The notes under the pieces are model-generated. The model made no database searches, was not told where the DNA came from, and saw only the letters and a list, made by a program, of their open reading frames with translations. From positions 1-5,107 of the forward strand of contig CAZMGC010000049.1 in assembly GCA_964565795.1 (NCBI GenBank): a stretch of 5,107 bases of DNA, given 5' to 3'. The DNA comes from 2-01-FULL-39-10-A sp964565795. GTDB taxonomy: Bacteria > Patescibacteriota > Microgenomatia > Levybacterales > UBA12049. The position numbers and the translations under genes are program-made. Positions 4,991 through 5,107 of the stretch are shown here, piece by piece (position 1 is the first letter of the stretch; every line of letters starts with the position of its first letter).

Positions 4991-5017
4991 GCGAGCCAAT
5001 GTCCTAAAAAAATTTAG

Positions 5018-5107
5018 AAAGGAGGTGATCCAGCCCCACCTTCCGGTAGGGAGACCTTGGTACGACTTAAGCGTCATCGCCGGATTTGGCCTCCGCCCCT
5101 TAAGATC
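5018..5107 (-). rRNA. rrs: 16S ribosomal RNA, 3' end (partial)
   Basis: The last 90 nt of 16S rRNA; the gene continues beyond the right edge. On the minus strand it ends GGATCACCTCCTTT, containing the CCTCC anti-Shine-Dalgarno. Helix 45 is intact: CCCTACC-GGAA-GGTGGGG, with the GGAA loop that carries the two KsgA-dimethylated adenosines. The decoding-site strand of helix 44 reads TTAAGTCGTACCAAGG. By E. coli numbering A1492, A1493 and G1494 are kept, but position 1500 is C instead of A, and 1491 is T instead of G. The exact 3' end (5018 or 5019) is by analogy with E. coli. A terminator follows 250 nt downstream and no 23S gene is seen in this window. Confidence 0.97.

Larger units (their letters stand above)
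4692..5017 (-). other. Spacer between the 16S 3' end and the HD gene; no gene seen
   Basis: About 325 bp downstream of 16S on its transcribed strand. It holds neither tRNA-Ile nor tRNA-Ala, and no 23S or 5S start. I see no convincing ORF. From the 16S side it contains a short CTAAA/TTTAG hairpin right after the 16S end, an 8-bp inverted repeat (4948-4990), a TTTTGCTC/GAGCAAAA hairpin (4928-4948), an AT-rich stretch with nothing recognisable (about 4770-4927), a strong terminator (4745-4768) and the HD promoter (4694-4722). Confidence 0.7.

Noticed and set aside
1..5107. CRISPR array, insertion sequence, phage or defence module
   Set aside because: No regularly spaced repeats, transposase-like ORF, terminal repeats or recognisable defence domains were seen on either strand.

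Overview
The window looks like a scaffold piece from a small-genome, AT-rich uncultured bacterium, most plausibly a member of the Candidate Phyla Radiation (Patescibacteria); a Microgenomates-type lineage is a guess. The reasons are the divergent 3' end of a 16S rRNA with four mismatches to the standard 1492R primer site, a 16S that seems to be terminated without a linked 23S gene, a tRNA without an encoded CCA, (near-)leaderless promoters, and several proteins I cannot assign. A run of 10 Ns at 1524-1533 shows that this is a gapped assembly.

Layout, left to right. An unrecognised Arg-rich soluble protein of about 364 aa lies on the minus strand (24-1118). It is divergent from pyrD, a class-2-like dihydroorotate dehydrogenase and the only plus-strand gene (1233-2364), which is interrupted by the N gap. 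Convergent with and overlapping the 3' end of pyrD is an unrecognised minus-strand reading frame (3136 down to 2342), split by a single in-frame UGA at 2579-2581 into a 185-aa protein and a downstream part. Next on the minus strand come a 50-aa acidic/lysine-rich ORF (3182-3334), tRNA-Cys(GCA) (3418-3489), a 385-aa protein with a RelA/SpoT-type HD hydrolase domain (3534-4691), a roughly 325-bp spacer with a strong minus-strand terminator and two hairpins, and finally the last 90 nt of 16S rRNA, which runs off the right edge.

Functionally, most recognisable parts concern translation and growth control: 16S rRNA, tRNA-Cys and a putative alarmone (ppGpp) hydrolase, plus one pyrimidine-biosynthesis enzyme. 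The genes do not look like an operon: a separate sigma70-like promoter can be drawn in front of four of the five longer transcription units and of the tRNA. At pyrD and the HD gene the -10 box sits two bases before an ATG-GTY-ATG double start, which predicts leaderless mRNAs. I see no CRISPR, insertion sequence, phage module or obvious defence system. The points most worth checking are the in-frame UGA, the repeated leaderless start module, the 16S decoding-site substitution, G37 in tRNA-Cys, and the cysteine at the catalytic-base position of the class-2-like PyrD.
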